Positions 44,488 through 53,154 of a stretch of 64,000 nt of DNA are shown here, one piece after another. This DNA comes from Sphingomonas jinjuensis (GTDB lineage Bacteria; Pseudomonadota; Alphaproteobacteria; Sphingomonadales; Sphingomonadaceae). The stretch is from assembly GCF_014197105.1 (NCBI RefSeq), contig NZ_JACIEV010000008.1, forward strand, positions 62,001 through 126,000, in the 5' to 3' direction. A program made the position numbers and the translations under genes. The notes below the pieces were generated by a model. The model did no database searches. It saw only the letters and a program-made list of their open reading frames with translations, and had not been told where the DNA came from. Every line of letters begins with the position of its first letter. The first letter of the stretch is position 1.

Positions 44488-46004
44488 CCGGCGGCGCCGT
44501 CGATGTCGTGATCGTCGGCAGCGGTGCCGGCGGCGCGCCGCTGGCCGCCCGGTTGGCGCAGGCGGGCGTCTCGGTCGTGGTGCTGGAGGCGGGACGTGCG
44601 TTCGCGCCGAGCGACCATGTCGCGGACGAACTCGCCGCCGATATCTATTGGATGGAGGAGCGGCTGAGCGGCGGGCGCGATGCCACCGCGTTCGGCGCCA
44701 ACAACAGCGGCATGGGCGTCGGCGGATCGACGCTGCACTGGGGCGCCTTTTGCCCAAGGCCTGACGCGCGCGATCTGCAATTGCAGACGCTGGCCGGCGT
44801 CGGCGCCGACTGGCCGATCGCGCACGCCGAACTCGCTCGCTACGTCGAGGCGGTCGAGGGGTTCATCGGCGTGTCGGGGCCGGTGCGCTACCCGTGGGAC
44901 GACGCGCGCCGCTACGAGCTGCCCCCGGTCGCGCGCAACGCGCCGGCCGATGCGATGGCGCGGGGCTGCGCGGCGCTGGGCATCGCGGCGACCGACGCCC
45001 CGGCCGCGCTGGTGTCGCGCGATCGAGAGCAGCCGCATTGGGGTGAGCGGCAGGCGTGTATCAACTGCGGCTTCTGCCACCAGGGATGCCGCGTCGCGGC
45101 CAAGGCCACCACCGACACCAGCTGGCTGCCGCTGGCCATCGCGCATGGTGCCGAGGTTCGCGCGGAATGCCGCGTCGTCGAGGTCGAGCGCGATGGCCGC
45201 GGACGAATCACGGCCGTCGTCTACGACCGGCGTGGCGAGCGGCTGCGGCAGAAGTGCGCGGCGCTGTTCCTGTGCGCCGGCGGCGTCGAGACGCCGCGGC
45301 TGCTGCTCAACTGGGGGCTCGCCAATGCCAGCGGGCAGGTCGGGCGCAACTTCATGGCGCATGTCGCGACGCAGGTTTGGGGGCGCTTCGATGCCGATAT
45401 GCGGATGAACCGCGGCTATCCCTCCTCGCTGATCAGCGAGGACATGATGCGTCCCGCCGGTGCCGGTTTCGCCGGTGGCTATCTGATGCAGAGCCTGGGG
45501 GTGTTGCCGGTGACGCTTGCCGCCAACCTGGCGCGCGGGGCGGGGCTATGGGGCCAGCCGCTGGTCGATATGCTGACGGACTATAACCGCCTGGGCGGGA
45601 TCGGGATCAACGGCGAGTGCCTGCCGTCCGACGACAATCTGCTGACGCTGTCGGACGAAACCGACACCTATGGCCTGCGCAAGGCGCGGGTCGACTTCAG
45701 CTATGGCGACAACGAGCGCGCGATTGACGCCCACGCGCGTAGGGCGATGACGGCGATCTGGGAGGCGGCAGGCGCGCGCGACATCGTCGCGGTCGATAGG
45801 TCGGCGCATACCATCGGCACCTGCCGGATGGGGACGAACGGCGACGAGGCGGTGGTCGATGCCGACGGCCGCAGCTTCGACGTCGAAAACCTCTTCATCT
45901 GCGACAATTCGGTGTTCCCGAGCGCCCTCGCCGCCAATCCGGCGCTGACGATCATGGCGCTGTCACTGCGCTGTGCCGACCGCTTCCTCGCAAACCGCAT
46001 CTGA
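44484..46004 (+). CDS. GMC-family FAD-dependent dehydrogenase
   Basis: This is a 506-residue protein with the FAD-binding GSGAGGAPLAARLAQAG near the N-terminus, GGSTLHWGAF and the C-terminal catalytic region HTIGTCRMG ... NPALTIMALS with conserved His and Asn. Four cysteines C192-x2-C195-x2-C198-x3-C202 (CINCGFCHQGC) resemble an iron-sulfur cluster site, as known for several membrane-bound sugar dehydrogenases of this superfamily. It probably oxidises an alcohol or sugar with a non-oxygen acceptor. It begins in ATGA overlap with the hydrolase/subunit-3 fusion and precedes an SDR by 12 bases. No cytochrome c subunit is adjacent and no signal peptide is visible. Confidence 0.9.
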   Translation: MTGGAVDVVIVGSGAGGAPLAARLAQAGVSVVVLEAGRAFAPSDHVADELAADIYWMEERLSGGRDATAFGANNSGMGVGGSTLHWGAFCPRPDARDLQLQTLAGVGADWPIAHAELARYVEAVEGFIGVSGPVRYPWDDARRYELPPVARNAPADAMARGCAALGIAATDAPAALVSRDREQPHWGERQACINCGFCHQGCRVAAKATTDTSWLPLAIAHGAEVRAECRVVEVERDGRGRITAVVYDRRGERLRQKCAALFLCAGGVETPRLLLNWGLANASGQVGRNFMAHVATQVWGRFDADMRMNRGYPSSLISEDMMRPAGAGFAGGYLMQSLGVLPVTLAANLARGAGLWGQPLVDMLTDYNRLGGIGINGECLPSDDNLLTLSDETDTYGLRKARVDFSYGDNERAIDAHARRAMTAIWEAAGARDIVAVDRSAHTIGTCRMGTNGDEAVVDADGRSFDVENLFICDNSVFPSALAANPALTIMALSLRCADRFLANRI

Positions 46005-46016
46005 AGGAGAAATTGT

Positions 46017-46820
46017 ATGGACCTGGGCATCAAGGGCCGGATCGCGCTGATCAGCGGGTCTGATTCCGGTATGGGCAAGGAGACGGCGCGGCTGTTGCTG
46101 GAAGCGGGCGTCCGCGTCGCGCTGACCGACAAGCCGGGCGGTACGATCGACGAGGCGGTGAACGAGCTGTCGCCGCTCGGTGAGGTGATCGCGGTGACCG
46201 GCGACGTCACCAAGCCGGACGACGTCGCCTCCATCTGGCGCCAGGTGCGCGAGAAGCTGGGCGATCCCGACATCTATGTGAATGCGGCCGGCGTGACGGG
46301 TGCGACCGGCGATTTCCTGGAGGTCGACGATGCCGGCTGGCTGGAGACGCTCGACATCAACCTGATGGGCGCGGTGCGGATGTGCCGCGAGGCGATTCCG
46401 GCGATGCGGCGCAGCGGCTGGGGGCGGATCGTGCTGTTCGCATCGGAAGATGCGGTGCAGCCCTATGTCGACGAACTTGCCTATTGCGCGTCGAAGGCCG
46501 GGATCCTCAGCCTCGCGAAGGGGCTGTCCAAGGCCTATGGCTGCGACAATGTGCTGGTGAACACGGTGTCGCCGGCGTTCATCGCGACGCCGATGACCGA
46601 TAAGATGATGCGGAAGCGCGCCGAGGAACAGGGCGTGAGCTTCGACGAGGCGATCGAGAGCTTCCTCGACGAGGAACGCCCTGGCATGGTGCTGAAGCGG
46701 CGCGGCAAGCCCGAGGAGGTCGCCGCCGCCGTCGCCTTCCTGGTGTCGGAGCGCGCGAGTTTCATCAATGGCGCGGGTATCCGGGTCGATTCAGGCTCCG
46801 TCTTCACGATCGCCGGCTGA
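46017..46820 (+). CDS. SDR family oxidoreductase in the GMC operon
   Basis: This is a 267-residue classical SDR. The cofactor loop is SGSDSGMG, the fourth strand gives NAAG, the catalytic Ser is in FASEDA and YCASK carries Tyr and Lys. The C-terminal end is FINGAGIRVDSGSVFTIAG. An AAGGAG ribosome-binding site precedes ATG 46017. It is the third gene of the hydrolase-GMC-SDR set; consecutive oxidations or epimerisation of one carbohydrate-like substrate is a reasonable inference. A terminator hairpin follows. Confidence 0.9.
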   Translation: MDLGIKGRIALISGSDSGMGKETARLLLEAGVRVALTDKPGGTIDEAVNELSPLGEVIAVTGDVTKPDDVASIWRQVREKLGDPDIYVNAAGVTGATGDFLEVDDAGWLETLDINLMGAVRMCREAIPAMRRSGWGRIVLFASEDAVQPYVDELAYCASKAGILSLAKGLSKAYGCDNVLVNTVSPAFIATPMTDKMMRKRAEEQGVSFDEAIESFLDEERPGMVLKRRGKPEEVAAAVAFLVSERASFINGAGIRVDSGSVFTIAG

Positions 46821-46831
46821 GCGGAAAGAAG

Positions 46832-46856
46832 CCCCGGCGGATCAGCGCCGCCGGGG
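46832..46856. terminator. Bidirectional terminator
   Basis: CCCCGGCGG and CCGCCGGGG make a perfect 9-bp stem around ATCAGCG. It stands between two convergent SDR genes, with TCTCGTTTC on the plus side and CTTCTTTCC on the minus side. Confidence 0.82.
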
Positions 46857-46863
46857 TCTCGTT

Positions 46864-47757
46864 TCAGGCGATGCCGGCGCCGCCGGTCACGCCGTAGACC
46901 TCGCCGTTGATATAGCTCGCCTCCTGGCTGGCGAGCAGGACATAGACCGGCGCGATCTCGACCGGCTGGCCGGGGCGGCCATAGGCGCTCTTCTCGCCGA
47001 ACTTCATCACCGCTCCCTCGGGCTGGCCGCCCGACGATTGCAGCGGCGTCCAGAACGGGCCCGGCGCGACGACGTTGGCGCGGATGCCCTTTTCCAGCAG
47101 CTGCGCGGCCAGCGCTTTGGTGTAGGCGACGATACCCGCCTTCGTCGTGGCATAGTCGAGCAGGATGGCCGAGGGATCATAGGCCTGGACCGACGCGGTG
47201 GTGATCACCGCAGCGCCGGCGGGCAGGTGCGGCACCGCGGCCTGCGCGATCCAGTGCATCGCATAGAGGTTGGTCTTCAGCGTCCGATCGAAATCGGCGG
47301 ACGACACCTCGGCGATATTCTCGCGATACTGCTGGCTGCCCGCGTTGATAACGAGAATGTCGAGGCCGCCCAGCTTCTCCACCGCCTGCTCGACCAGCGA
47401 TCGGCACCAGGCCTCGTCGGTGATGTCGCCGGGCAGGTCGACGGCGGTGCGCCCCTCCGCCTCGATCAGGGCGATAACGTTGGCGGCGTCCTGGCGCTCG
47501 GAGGGCAGGTACGCGATGGCGACGTCGGCGCCCTCGCGGGCATAGGCGATCGCGGCGGCGCGACCGATGCCGCTGTCGCCGCCGGTAATCAGGGCCTTGC
47601 GCTCGGTCAGCTTGCCCGAACCGCGGTAGCTCTCCTCGCCATGGTCGGGGACGGGGTCCATCTTCGCGGCGGTGCCCGGCACCGGCTGCGGCTGGCGGGG
47701 GAAGGGGGGCTTGGGATATTGCTCGCGCGGGTCCTGCATCGTCAGACGATTGGTCAT
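46864..47757 (-). CDS. SDR family oxidoreductase, GSP39/YhdF-like (paralogue)
   Basis: This is a 297-residue SDR with the same N-terminal signature as the protein at 42120 (PVPDHGEESYRGSGKL then TGGDSGIGRA), and catalytic Ser in TTASVQA and YATTK. The two share long identical stretches such as AYAREGADVAI, so they are paralogues. ATG 47757 has GGAG upstream. It lies 45 bases downstream of the GH15 gene on the same strand and may be cotranscribed with it. Confidence 0.9.
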   Translation of the reverse strand: MTNRLTMQDPREQYPKPPFPRQPQPVPGTAAKMDPVPDHGEESYRGSGKLTERKALITGGDSGIGRAAAIAYAREGADVAIAYLPSERQDAANVIALIEAEGRTAVDLPGDITDEAWCRSLVEQAVEKLGGLDILVINAGSQQYRENIAEVSSADFDRTLKTNLYAMHWIAQAAVPHLPAGAAVITTASVQAYDPSAILLDYATTKAGIVAYTKALAAQLLEKGIRANVVAPGPFWTPLQSSGGQPEGAVMKFGEKSAYGRPGQPVEIAPVYVLLASQEASYINGEVYGVTGGAGIA

Positions 47758-47802
47758 GAATTTCTCCGTTGAGGGGACGGTGACCAACCGTCGACGTGCC
47801 GA

Positions 47803-49629
47803 TCAGTCGCAGGCCGCGGCGTCGTTCAGGACGGAAAGCGCCATTAAATGGGCAAGATGGCTCAATCCTTGAGGCATGTTACCCAGAAATTCGTGGGCAT
47901 GCGGGTCGACCATCTCGGCCAGGACGCCATGGCCGTCGGGTAGCGCCGCCACCAGCGCGTCGAGCGCCGCGCGCGCCTGGTCGCGCTGGCCCAGCTGCGC
48001 CCGCGCCTCGACCATCCAGAACGAGCAGGCGAGGAAGCAACCCTCCTCGCTCGCCATGCCGGTGTAGCGGTAATGGAAGGGGCCAGCGCCCAGCTCGCGA
48101 TCGATCGCATCGAGCGTCAGCCGCAGTCGGTCGGCGCCGTCGAAGCCGAAGCGAACGGCCAGCGCCATCGAGGCGTCGATCTTGTCGCTGCCGGGGTACA
48201 TGACGAACGACTGCTGGCTGTTCGACCAGCATTCGCGTTCGATCCACGCCTTGATCCGGTCGCGCTCGCGCTGCCAGCGTTCGCGGCAGGTGGTCGGCAA
48301 CTGGCCCCCGTCGGCCAGTTCGACGGCACGGGCCAGCGCCTGCCAGCAGCTGACCTTCGACATGGTATAGTGTTGCTGTTCCTGAAGCTCCCACATGCCG
48401 GCGTCGGGCAGGCGCCAGCGGTCGGCGCATTGATCGGCCAGATGCGACAGCAGTTCGGCGCTGGCGCTGTCGAGGATGTTGCCGCTGGCGACGAAGCAGG
48501 ATGCGGTTTCGAAGATATCGCCATAGACGCCGTGCTGGCTCTGGTCGGTGGCGAGGTTGCCGGTCACGACGGGGCGGCTGCCGCGATAGCCAGGCATCGC
48601 CCATTCGGCGACGTCAGGCACCACGCCGCCGTCAAGCGTGTAGCAGACGCGCGTGCCGGTCTCCCGCAACTGGTTGAGCAGCCACGTGAATGCGGCCTTC
48701 GCCTCGGCCTGGGCGCCGGCGGTCAGGAACGCCTTGATCGTGTAGCCCGCGTCGCGGATCCAGGCGTAGCGATAGTCGAAGTTCTTGGCTCCGCCGATCC
48801 CTTCGGGCAGCGAGGTGGTCGCCGCCGCGGCGATCGCGCCCGACGGCGAGTACAGCAGCAGCTTCAGCGCGAGGGCGCTGCGGACGAAGGCGGGGCGATC
48901 GTCACCGTCATAGGTGAGGCGGGCGGCCCAGTCGCGCCATTCGGTGTCGGACAGGTCGATGCGCGCGTCGATCTCCTCGATTCCCGGTGCGACCAGCGGC
49001 TCGTCGCGCCCCGCCACGATCGCGACGGTGCGACGCTCGCCGGCGTTCACGATCACCTCGCCGGTGATGCCCTCGTCCGACCAGCGACAGGTGATCGCCG
49101 GATGATGGACGAAGAGGCCAAGCACGCGCTCGACATGGAAGACGGTGTGCTTGCCGATCGTCGAATGATAGGGATTGACGGTGTCGCCGCGGCGCCCCGG
49201 GCGCATCGTCAGCGCGAAACGGACGCTGCCCTCCAGCCCCTCGATCCGGCGGGCGAGCTCGGCCCAGGGCAGGCGGCCGGCGGTGCCGCTGTTGAGCGAT
49301 TCGGTCAGCCGTGCGCGCCCGGTGTCGGTGGTGAAGACCGTCTCGAGCACATTGCTGTCGTCGCGATAGCGGCGCTCGATCGTGAAGGGTGCGTCGGGCG
49401 TCAGGCTGAACCGGCCGCCTTCCTCCGCGTCGAGCAGGCGATCGAACAGCGGCGGCGAATCGAGATTGGGGACGCACCACCAGTCGATCGAACCGTCGGT
49501 GCCCGACAGCACCACCGACCGGCCGTCGCCGAGTGCGCCATAGCGGGCGAGCGGCAGATAGCCGTCGATCCGAGCATCGGGACGGGCTGCTGCGTCGCCG
49601 AAGAGGCGGTCGACCAGCGCGGTCAGCAT
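47803..49629 (-). CDS. Glycoside hydrolase family 15 protein (glucoamylase/trehalase-like)
   Basis: This is a 608-residue cytoplasmic-looking protein with no signal peptide. The N-terminal beta-sandwich (about 20-230) begins DGYLPLARYGALGDGRSVVLSG, a common GH15 start. The (alpha/alpha)6 barrel includes NFDYRYAWIRDAGYTI, MWELQEQQHYTMSKVSCW near the first catalytic acid, and EMVDPHAHEFLGNMPQGLSHL near the second. Bacterial GH15 proteins of this length hydrolyse alpha-glucosides; some are acid trehalases. The sugar cannot be fixed from sequence. It could turn over an alpha-glucoside such as trehalose made under stress. It is divergent from the Rieske-FAD gene and precedes an SDR. Confidence 0.92.
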   Translation of the reverse strand: MLTALVDRLFGDAAARPDARIDGYLPLARYGALGDGRSVVLSGTDGSIDWWCVPNLDSPPLFDRLLDAEEGGRFSLTPDAPFTIERRYRDDSNVLETVFTTDTGRARLTESLNSGTAGRLPWAELARRIEGLEGSVRFALTMRPGRRGDTVNPYHSTIGKHTVFHVERVLGLFVHHPAITCRWSDEGITGEVIVNAGERRTVAIVAGRDEPLVAPGIEEIDARIDLSDTEWRDWAARLTYDGDDRPAFVRSALALKLLLYSPSGAIAAAATTSLPEGIGGAKNFDYRYAWIRDAGYTIKAFLTAGAQAEAKAAFTWLLNQLRETGTRVCYTLDGGVVPDVAEWAMPGYRGSRPVVTGNLATDQSQHGVYGDIFETASCFVASGNILDSASAELLSHLADQCADRWRLPDAGMWELQEQQHYTMSKVSCWQALARAVELADGGQLPTTCRERWQRERDRIKAWIERECWSNSQQSFVMYPGSDKIDASMALAVRFGFDGADRLRLTLDAIDRELGAGPFHYRYTGMASEEGCFLACSFWMVEARAQLGQRDQARAALDALVAALPDGHGVLAEMVDPHAHEFLGNMPQGLSHLAHLMALSVLNDAAACD

Positions 49630-49765
49630 CGGCGTCGGTCGTTGTGATCCAGCGCCATGCGGTGCGGCCTTGAGTGGTTGGAGAGCCTTACAATGTTTCT
49701 GGTGGCCGTTGGTTCGCCGACCCGGTGACGAAATGTGCGAGAGCGGACGGGCTGGACTGTCGCAG

Positions 49766-49790
49766 GGAACCGCGCCCCACCGGGTGCGCT
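49766..49790 (+). promoter_or_regulatory. Possible EcfG-type promoter upstream of the Rieske-FAD gene
   Basis: GGAAC (49766-49770), a 16-base spacer and CGCT (49787-49790) differ by one base from the alphaproteobacterial general-stress consensus GGAAC-N16/17-CGTT. It stands 61 bases upstream of ATG 49852. One mismatch makes this a weak call. Confidence 0.3.
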
Positions 49791-49851
49791 TCGCTCACTG
49801 AACCGGATCTGTCGCGCCCGCGACGGTCGATCCCCACGAGGACAGGCACCG

Positions 49852-51360
49852 ATGACGGAACGTGATTTGGCAGCAGGCATCGACGCGAGCGAGATCGGCG
49901 AAGACTGCGTCGTGGCGGGCGAAGTCGACGGCGAGCCCGTCGTCCTGCTGCGCAGCGGTGGCAAGCTGTGCGCGCTGGCGGGCCTCTGCACCCATGCCAA
50001 GGCGCCGTTGGCGGACGGCATCGTTGCGGACGGGACGCTGCGCTGTCCCTGGCATCACGCTCGCTTCGACGTCGCTACCGGCGAGGCGGTCGACGCGCCC
50101 GCCTTCGCGCCGCTGCAACGGTTCGAGGTGGTAGAAGAGAATGGAACGGTCCGCGTCGGCGAGCCCGTCGCCGCTGCCGAGGCAACCGCCGCGCCGGCGC
50201 GCGATATCGGGCGCGTGGTCATCGTCGGCGGCGGCGCCGCGGGCCATGCCTGCGCCGAGATGCTCGCACGGCACGGCGCAGGGTCGGCGGTGACGATGCT
50301 GAGCGACGAGGCGGAGGCGCCCTATGACCGCACCGCCTGTTCCAAGGCCTATCTGGCGGGCGAGGCCGAGCGTGGCGACTTGCCGCTGCCCGCCCCGGAT
50401 GGGGCGGAGATCCGCCTCGGCATATCGGTCGAGCGGATCGATCGGGAGGCGCGGCTGGTGCATCCGGCGGTGGGCGAGGCGGTTCCCTACGACACGCTGA
50501 TCCTTGCTACCGGTGCGGAACCGATCGTCCCCGAGTTTGAAGGGGCGGATCGCGACGACGTCCACGTCGTCCGCACGCTGGCCGACGCCGATGCGCTGAT
50601 CGCGGCGGCGCAGGAGGGACGGCGCGCGATCGTCATCGGGTCGAGCTATATCGGGCTGGAGGTCGCCGCCTCGCTGATCGCGCGCGGGATGGCGGTGACG
50701 ATCGTGTCCGACGCTGCGATCCCGCTGGAGAAGACGGCAGGCGCAGAGGTCGGCGCGATGATCCGCCGGTTGCACGAGGAGAAGGGCGTCACCTTCCTGG
50801 CCGAGCGGTCGGTCACGGCCTGGGACGGGACGGCCGCCACGCTCGATGACGGCAGCCGGGTCGAGGGCGATCTGCTGGTCGCCGGAACGGGCGTGAAGCC
50901 GCGCGTGGCGCTGGCCGAGGCGGCGGGGCTGACGCTGGCTGACGAGGACGAGGGCGGTGGCGTCAGCGTCGATGCGATGCTGCGGACGTCGGATCCCGCC
51001 ATCCATGCGATCGGCGACATCGCCAACGCACCCGACCCGCGGCTAGGCCATCCGATCCGCGTCGAGCATTGGGCGGTCGCGCAGCATATGGGCCAGTGGC
51101 TGGCGCGGCACCTGCTGGGCCTGGTCGACGGCGGCTACGACAAGGTGCCGTTCTTCTGGTCGGGGCATTACGACGTCAATCTTCGCTATGTTGGCCATGT
51201 CGAGACGCCGGACGATGCCTGCGTCGACGGCGATATCGATGCGCGCGACTTTGCGCTGCATCTGAAAGAGGACGGCCGCGAGCAAGCGCTGCTGACCTGC
51301 AACCGCGACCGCGCGGCGCTGGAATTCGAGCGCGACCTGGAGCGGGGCAGCGCCGGTTGA
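49852..51360 (+). CDS. FAD-dependent reductase with N-terminal Rieske domain (AIFM3-like)
   Basis: This is a 502-residue protein. A Rieske [2Fe-2S] domain (about 1-105) binds its cluster with C46-x-H48 and C65-x2-H68 (CTH, CPWHH). A FAD/NAD(P)H reductase follows: VVIVGGGAAGHACAEML for FAD, AIVIGSSYIGLEVAASL for NAD(P)H, and a closing HAIGDIA. A C-terminal dimerisation domain ends it. Such fusions resemble ferredoxin reductases of the AIF-like group; the electron acceptor is unknown. ATG 49852 is chosen as the Rieske fold begins there. It converges with the glycosyltransferase operon, with 7 bases between. Confidence 0.93.
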   Translation: MTERDLAAGIDASEIGEDCVVAGEVDGEPVVLLRSGGKLCALAGLCTHAKAPLADGIVADGTLRCPWHHARFDVATGEAVDAPAFAPLQRFEVVEENGTVRVGEPVAAAEATAAPARDIGRVVIVGGGAAGHACAEMLARHGAGSAVTMLSDEAEAPYDRTACSKAYLAGEAERGDLPLPAPDGAEIRLGISVERIDREARLVHPAVGEAVPYDTLILATGAEPIVPEFEGADRDDVHVVRTLADADALIAAAQEGRRAIVIGSSYIGLEVAASLIARGMAVTIVSDAAIPLEKTAGAEVGAMIRRLHEEKGVTFLAERSVTAWDGTAATLDDGSRVEGDLLVAGTGVKPRVALAEAAGLTLADEDEGGGVSVDAMLRTSDPAIHAIGDIANAPDPRLGHPIRVEHWAVAQHMGQWLARHLLGLVDGGYDKVPFFWSGHYDVNLRYVGHVETPDDACVDGDIDARDFALHLKEDGREQALLTCNRDRAALEFERDLERGSAG

Positions 51361-51367
51361 TAGCGGG

Positions 51368-52273
51368 TCACCGCCGTTGGCGTGCCGCGGCATAGGCGAC
51401 CATGCCGCGCCAGGTGTGGCGGAGGCGGAAGCGGTAGAAATGGCGGATGCCGCGGTGGATCGTCACGGGCGCGCGGCGATCCTTGGCAAGGCTGGCGAGG
51501 TCGCGCAGCAGGATCGGCAGTACGCGGCGGTCGCGGAACAGGTGCTTGGCGTAGAGCGCGCCGTCGCCGAAGCCATAGCCTGCGAGCAGCGCGGTCTCCT
51601 CGGTCACGGCGCGGCGGCCGTGATGATGCGCGACGGTAAAGCGCGGGTCGTAGAGGACGGGAATGCCGGCGCCGAGCGCGCGGAAGAGGAAGTCGGTATC
51701 CTCGGCAGCGACGAAGGGGGCGCCGGCGCCGAACCGCTCGTCGAAGTCGCCGACCCGCGTGAGCACATCCGCGGTAAAGGCGAGGTTGGCGCCCATCACG
51801 AAACCGCCCGGGAAGCCGCGCGCCGGCGCGACCATCGGATGGTCTTCGGTCTTTACCGTGATCGGAAGGTCGGCGGGGTCGCCCGGCAGGATGCGGCCAC
51901 CGATGACGACGGGCTCACGAAGGCCTGCGAAACAGGCGGCGAGCGCGGTGAAATAGTCGCGATGGAGGCGGCAGTCGTCGTCGGTCATCGCGATGATCGC
52001 GCCGCCGGCCGCCGCCAGCGCCCGGTTGCGCGCACGGGCGAGGCCGGCGCGAGGCTCGTGGAGGAGGGTGACGTTCGTTGCCTGCTTCGCGCGCCATTGC
52101 TCGACGATGCTCGCGGTGTCGTCGGTCGAGCCGTTGTCGACGATGACGATGTCGATGGTCAGGCTTGGGGCCGCGCTCAACGCGTCGGTGATCGATGCCA
52201 GCAGCAGCGAAAGCGACGCACTGCGGTTGCGGGTGCAGACGAGGAGGCTGATGTCGATCGCGGATTGGGTCAC
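51368..52273 (-). CDS. Glycosyltransferase family 2 protein
   Basis: This is 301 residues from GTG 52273. A GT-A fold is evident: ISLLVCTRNRSASL at the start, VDNGSTDDT, and metal-binding MTDDDCR (DxD-type), then the acceptor-side AAEDTDFLFRAL (ED motif). It ends the six-gene operon and overlaps the pyruvyltransferase gene by GTGA. It transfers a sugar from a nucleotide donor; donor and acceptor are unknown. Confidence 0.9.
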   Translation of the reverse strand: MTQSAIDISLLVCTRNRSASLSLLLASITDALSAAPSLTIDIVIVDNGSTDDTASIVEQWRAKQATNVTLLHEPRAGLARARNRALAAAGGAIIAMTDDDCRLHRDYFTALAACFAGLREPVVIGGRILPGDPADLPITVKTEDHPMVAPARGFPGGFVMGANLAFTADVLTRVGDFDERFGAGAPFVAAEDTDFLFRALGAGIPVLYDPRFTVAHHHGRRAVTEETALLAGYGFGDGALYAKHLFRDRRVLPILLRDLASLAKDRRAPVTIHRGIRHFYRFRLRHTWRGMVAYAAARQRR

Positions 52274-53154
52274 GCTGGCAACGGCTCGCGAAGCAAGAGC
52301 GGCGAGCCGCTGGTCCAGGCGTCGATATAGGCGCCGACCTTGCCGTAGCGATTGTCGAGCACCCGGTGCGGGATATCGAGCAGCAGCGCCAGGATATGGC
52401 CGTGGAGCCGGTCGGTGACGATCATGCGCCCGCGCGACAGCAGGGCGAGGCCGCGTTGCAGCCTCGCGTCCGCCTGACGCTGGCGCGAGGCGAAATCGGT
52501 GCCGCCGATCGCAGCGTCGTCGTGAAGCCAATCGACGACCTCGGCATCCGCCGGCACGATCGACACATGATCGCGACGCTCGCTGTCGCTGCGCATCAAC
52601 GCCAGAGTCTCGACGGTCGGCGCTCGGCGAGGCTGCGTGCCGAGCGCGAAAGCGGAGTCGGGGGCGAGCAGCGTGCGGTCGCCGAGCCAGGTGGTGGCGA
52701 TGGCGAGGCTGGGGCGGTCGCGGACGTAGAGCGTCAGGTCCGGGTGAACGTCGGCGAGATCGGCGAAGCGGTAGGCCGCGACGGGATCGTCGAAGTGGAT
52801 CGATTGCGGCAGCTGGACGAGGCGATAGTCATGCAGCGCGCGGACGACGCCTTCGCGGAAACGCTGGTGATGCGGCCAGATGTCGCCGAGGTTGCCGCCG
52901 CCGTGGAGGAAGACGATGCCGTCGGGACAGGCGGCGCGGAAGGCGGCTTCGTCGAAGTCGTGCCAGCACGAGATATAGCAGGGATCGCGCCCGGTGATCC
53001 GCCGCAGCATCGCCATTTCGCCAAGCCAGATCGCGCTGTCGCCGACATTCGCATGGTCGGGAAAATCAAGCAGCGCATAACGGTCGCCGGCGCCGACATG
53101 CGTCCGGTACAGCCGATCGAGCGCGGCCTGCTGGACGGCGACGACGTCGGTCAT
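52270..53154 (-). CDS. Polysaccharide pyruvyl transferase family protein
   Basis: This is a 294-residue protein. It has the family's opening DFPDHANVGDSAIWLGE, the HGGGNLGDIWP loop and the C-terminal VTDRLHGHILALLL motif. The family includes ketal pyruvyltransferases of exopolysaccharide synthesis (ExoV, CsaB) but also proteins of other function. Here it follows glycosyltransferases and may add a charged pyruvyl group to a sugar. Overlaps on both sides are 4 bases. Confidence 0.9.
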   Translation of the reverse strand: MTDVVAVQQAALDRLYRTHVGAGDRYALLDFPDHANVGDSAIWLGEMAMLRRITGRDPCYISCWHDFDEAAFRAACPDGIVFLHGGGNLGDIWPHHQRFREGVVRALHDYRLVQLPQSIHFDDPVAAYRFADLADVHPDLTLYVRDRPSLAIATTWLGDRTLLAPDSAFALGTQPRRAPTVETLALMRSDSERRDHVSIVPADAEVVDWLHDDAAIGGTDFASRQRQADARLQRGLALLSRGRMIVTDRLHGHILALLLDIPHRVLDNRYGKVGAYIDAWTSGSPLLLREPLPA

